This document shows, piece after piece, positions 14,661-14,807 of a DNA stretch of 14,807 nucleotides (positions are counted from its first letter, which is position 1; each line of letters starts with the position of its first letter). This DNA comes from Bacteroidales bacterium. GTDB lineage: Bacteria > Bacteroidota > Bacteroidia > Bacteroidales > WCHB1-69. The DNA is taken from positions 1 to 14,807 of the forward strand of contig JAFPXF010000059.1 in NCBI GenBank assembly GCA_017394765.1, written 5' to 3'. Below the pieces are notes generated by a model that had not been told where the DNA came from, ran no database searches, and worked only from the letters and a program-made list of their open reading frames with translations. The position numbers and the translations under genes were made by a program.

Positions 14661-14807
14661 ATGGAGATAAAAAACAGACCCAATCCCAACGAGGCCTTCC
14701 CGAATCCTAAGATTCCAAGCCTCTGCTTCATCAAGAACGTGGTGAAGAACCCGCGTATCATCATCGGCGACTATACCTATTACGACGATGTGGATGGTGC
14801 TGACCAA
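14661..14807 (+). CDS. Vat/CatB-type xenobiotic acetyltransferase, N-terminal part only
   Basis: The first 49 codons lie in the window and the gene continues past its end. The frame begins MEIKNRPNPNEAFPNPKIPS and includes CFIKNVVKNPRIIIGDYTYYDD (residues 22-43). The FIK...NPxIxxGxYTYYD pattern is the N-terminal part of the left-handed beta-helix acetyltransferases of the Vat/CatB type, which move acetyl from acetyl-CoA to a hydroxyl group. Many chromosomal members are not resistance genes, and the catalytic His and the loop that would help decide are outside the window. It starts 25 nt after the stop of the 42-codon remnant. G+C is closer to the chromosome than to the operon. The opposite-strand frame at 14487-14807 is a shadow. 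Confidence 0.75.
   Translation, partial: MEIKNRPNPNEAFPNPKIPSLCFIKNVVKNPRIIIGDYTYYDDVDGADQ

Overview
This window looks like a chromosome segment of a Bacteroidales-type bacterium. Most upstream regions lack a Shine-Dalgarno sequence, and several carry the Bacteroidetes -7 box TAnnTTTG. The gene content fits as well: a fused gamma/alpha 2-oxoacid:ferredoxin oxidoreductase subunit, a PG_1098-type THUMP-like methyltransferase, a membrane pyrophosphatase with Na+/H+ dual-pump residues, and a TonB receptor behind a small His/Cys protein. All functions were read from the translated sequence; no database search was run.

Layout. Positions 33-1883 (-) hold korA, which shares a divergent intergenic region with an unrecognised 246-aa protein at 2058-2795 (+). 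Positions 2907-4151 (-) hold the THUMP-like methyltransferase, divergent from hppA at 4293-6524 (+). Two intrinsic terminators follow hppA. Positions 9376-6820 (-) hold a probable two-gene metal-uptake unit, a small secreted His/Cys protein and then a TonB-dependent receptor. A PhzF-family protein follows at 9459-10295 (+). These genes are visibly GC-rich, except that the unrecognised gene at 2058 is intermediate.

From about 10300 the character changes. There is a 39-nt near-perfect inverted repeat, a rubredoxin remnant without a start codon, a cluster of small palindromes and a terminator. Then comes an AT-rich, tightly packed operon: an XRE regulator, a beta-class DNA methyltransferase, a small PD-(D/E)XK nuclease resembling the MjaI (CTAG) group, a second paralogous beta-class methyltransferase with a roughly 200-residue C-terminal extension, and a small frameshifted gene. 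This reads as a horizontally acquired type II restriction-modification island. A 13-bp direct repeat next to its putative promoter is a candidate operator for the XRE protein.

The island is bracketed by two diverged copies of a roughly 60-bp coding tail (10617-10676 and 14580-14640). One follows the rubredoxin remnant. The other is fused to a 13-residue flavodoxin-like N-terminus. The window ends inside a Vat/CatB-type acetyltransferase gene. The most interesting part is the two-methyltransferase architecture and the scars at both island borders.
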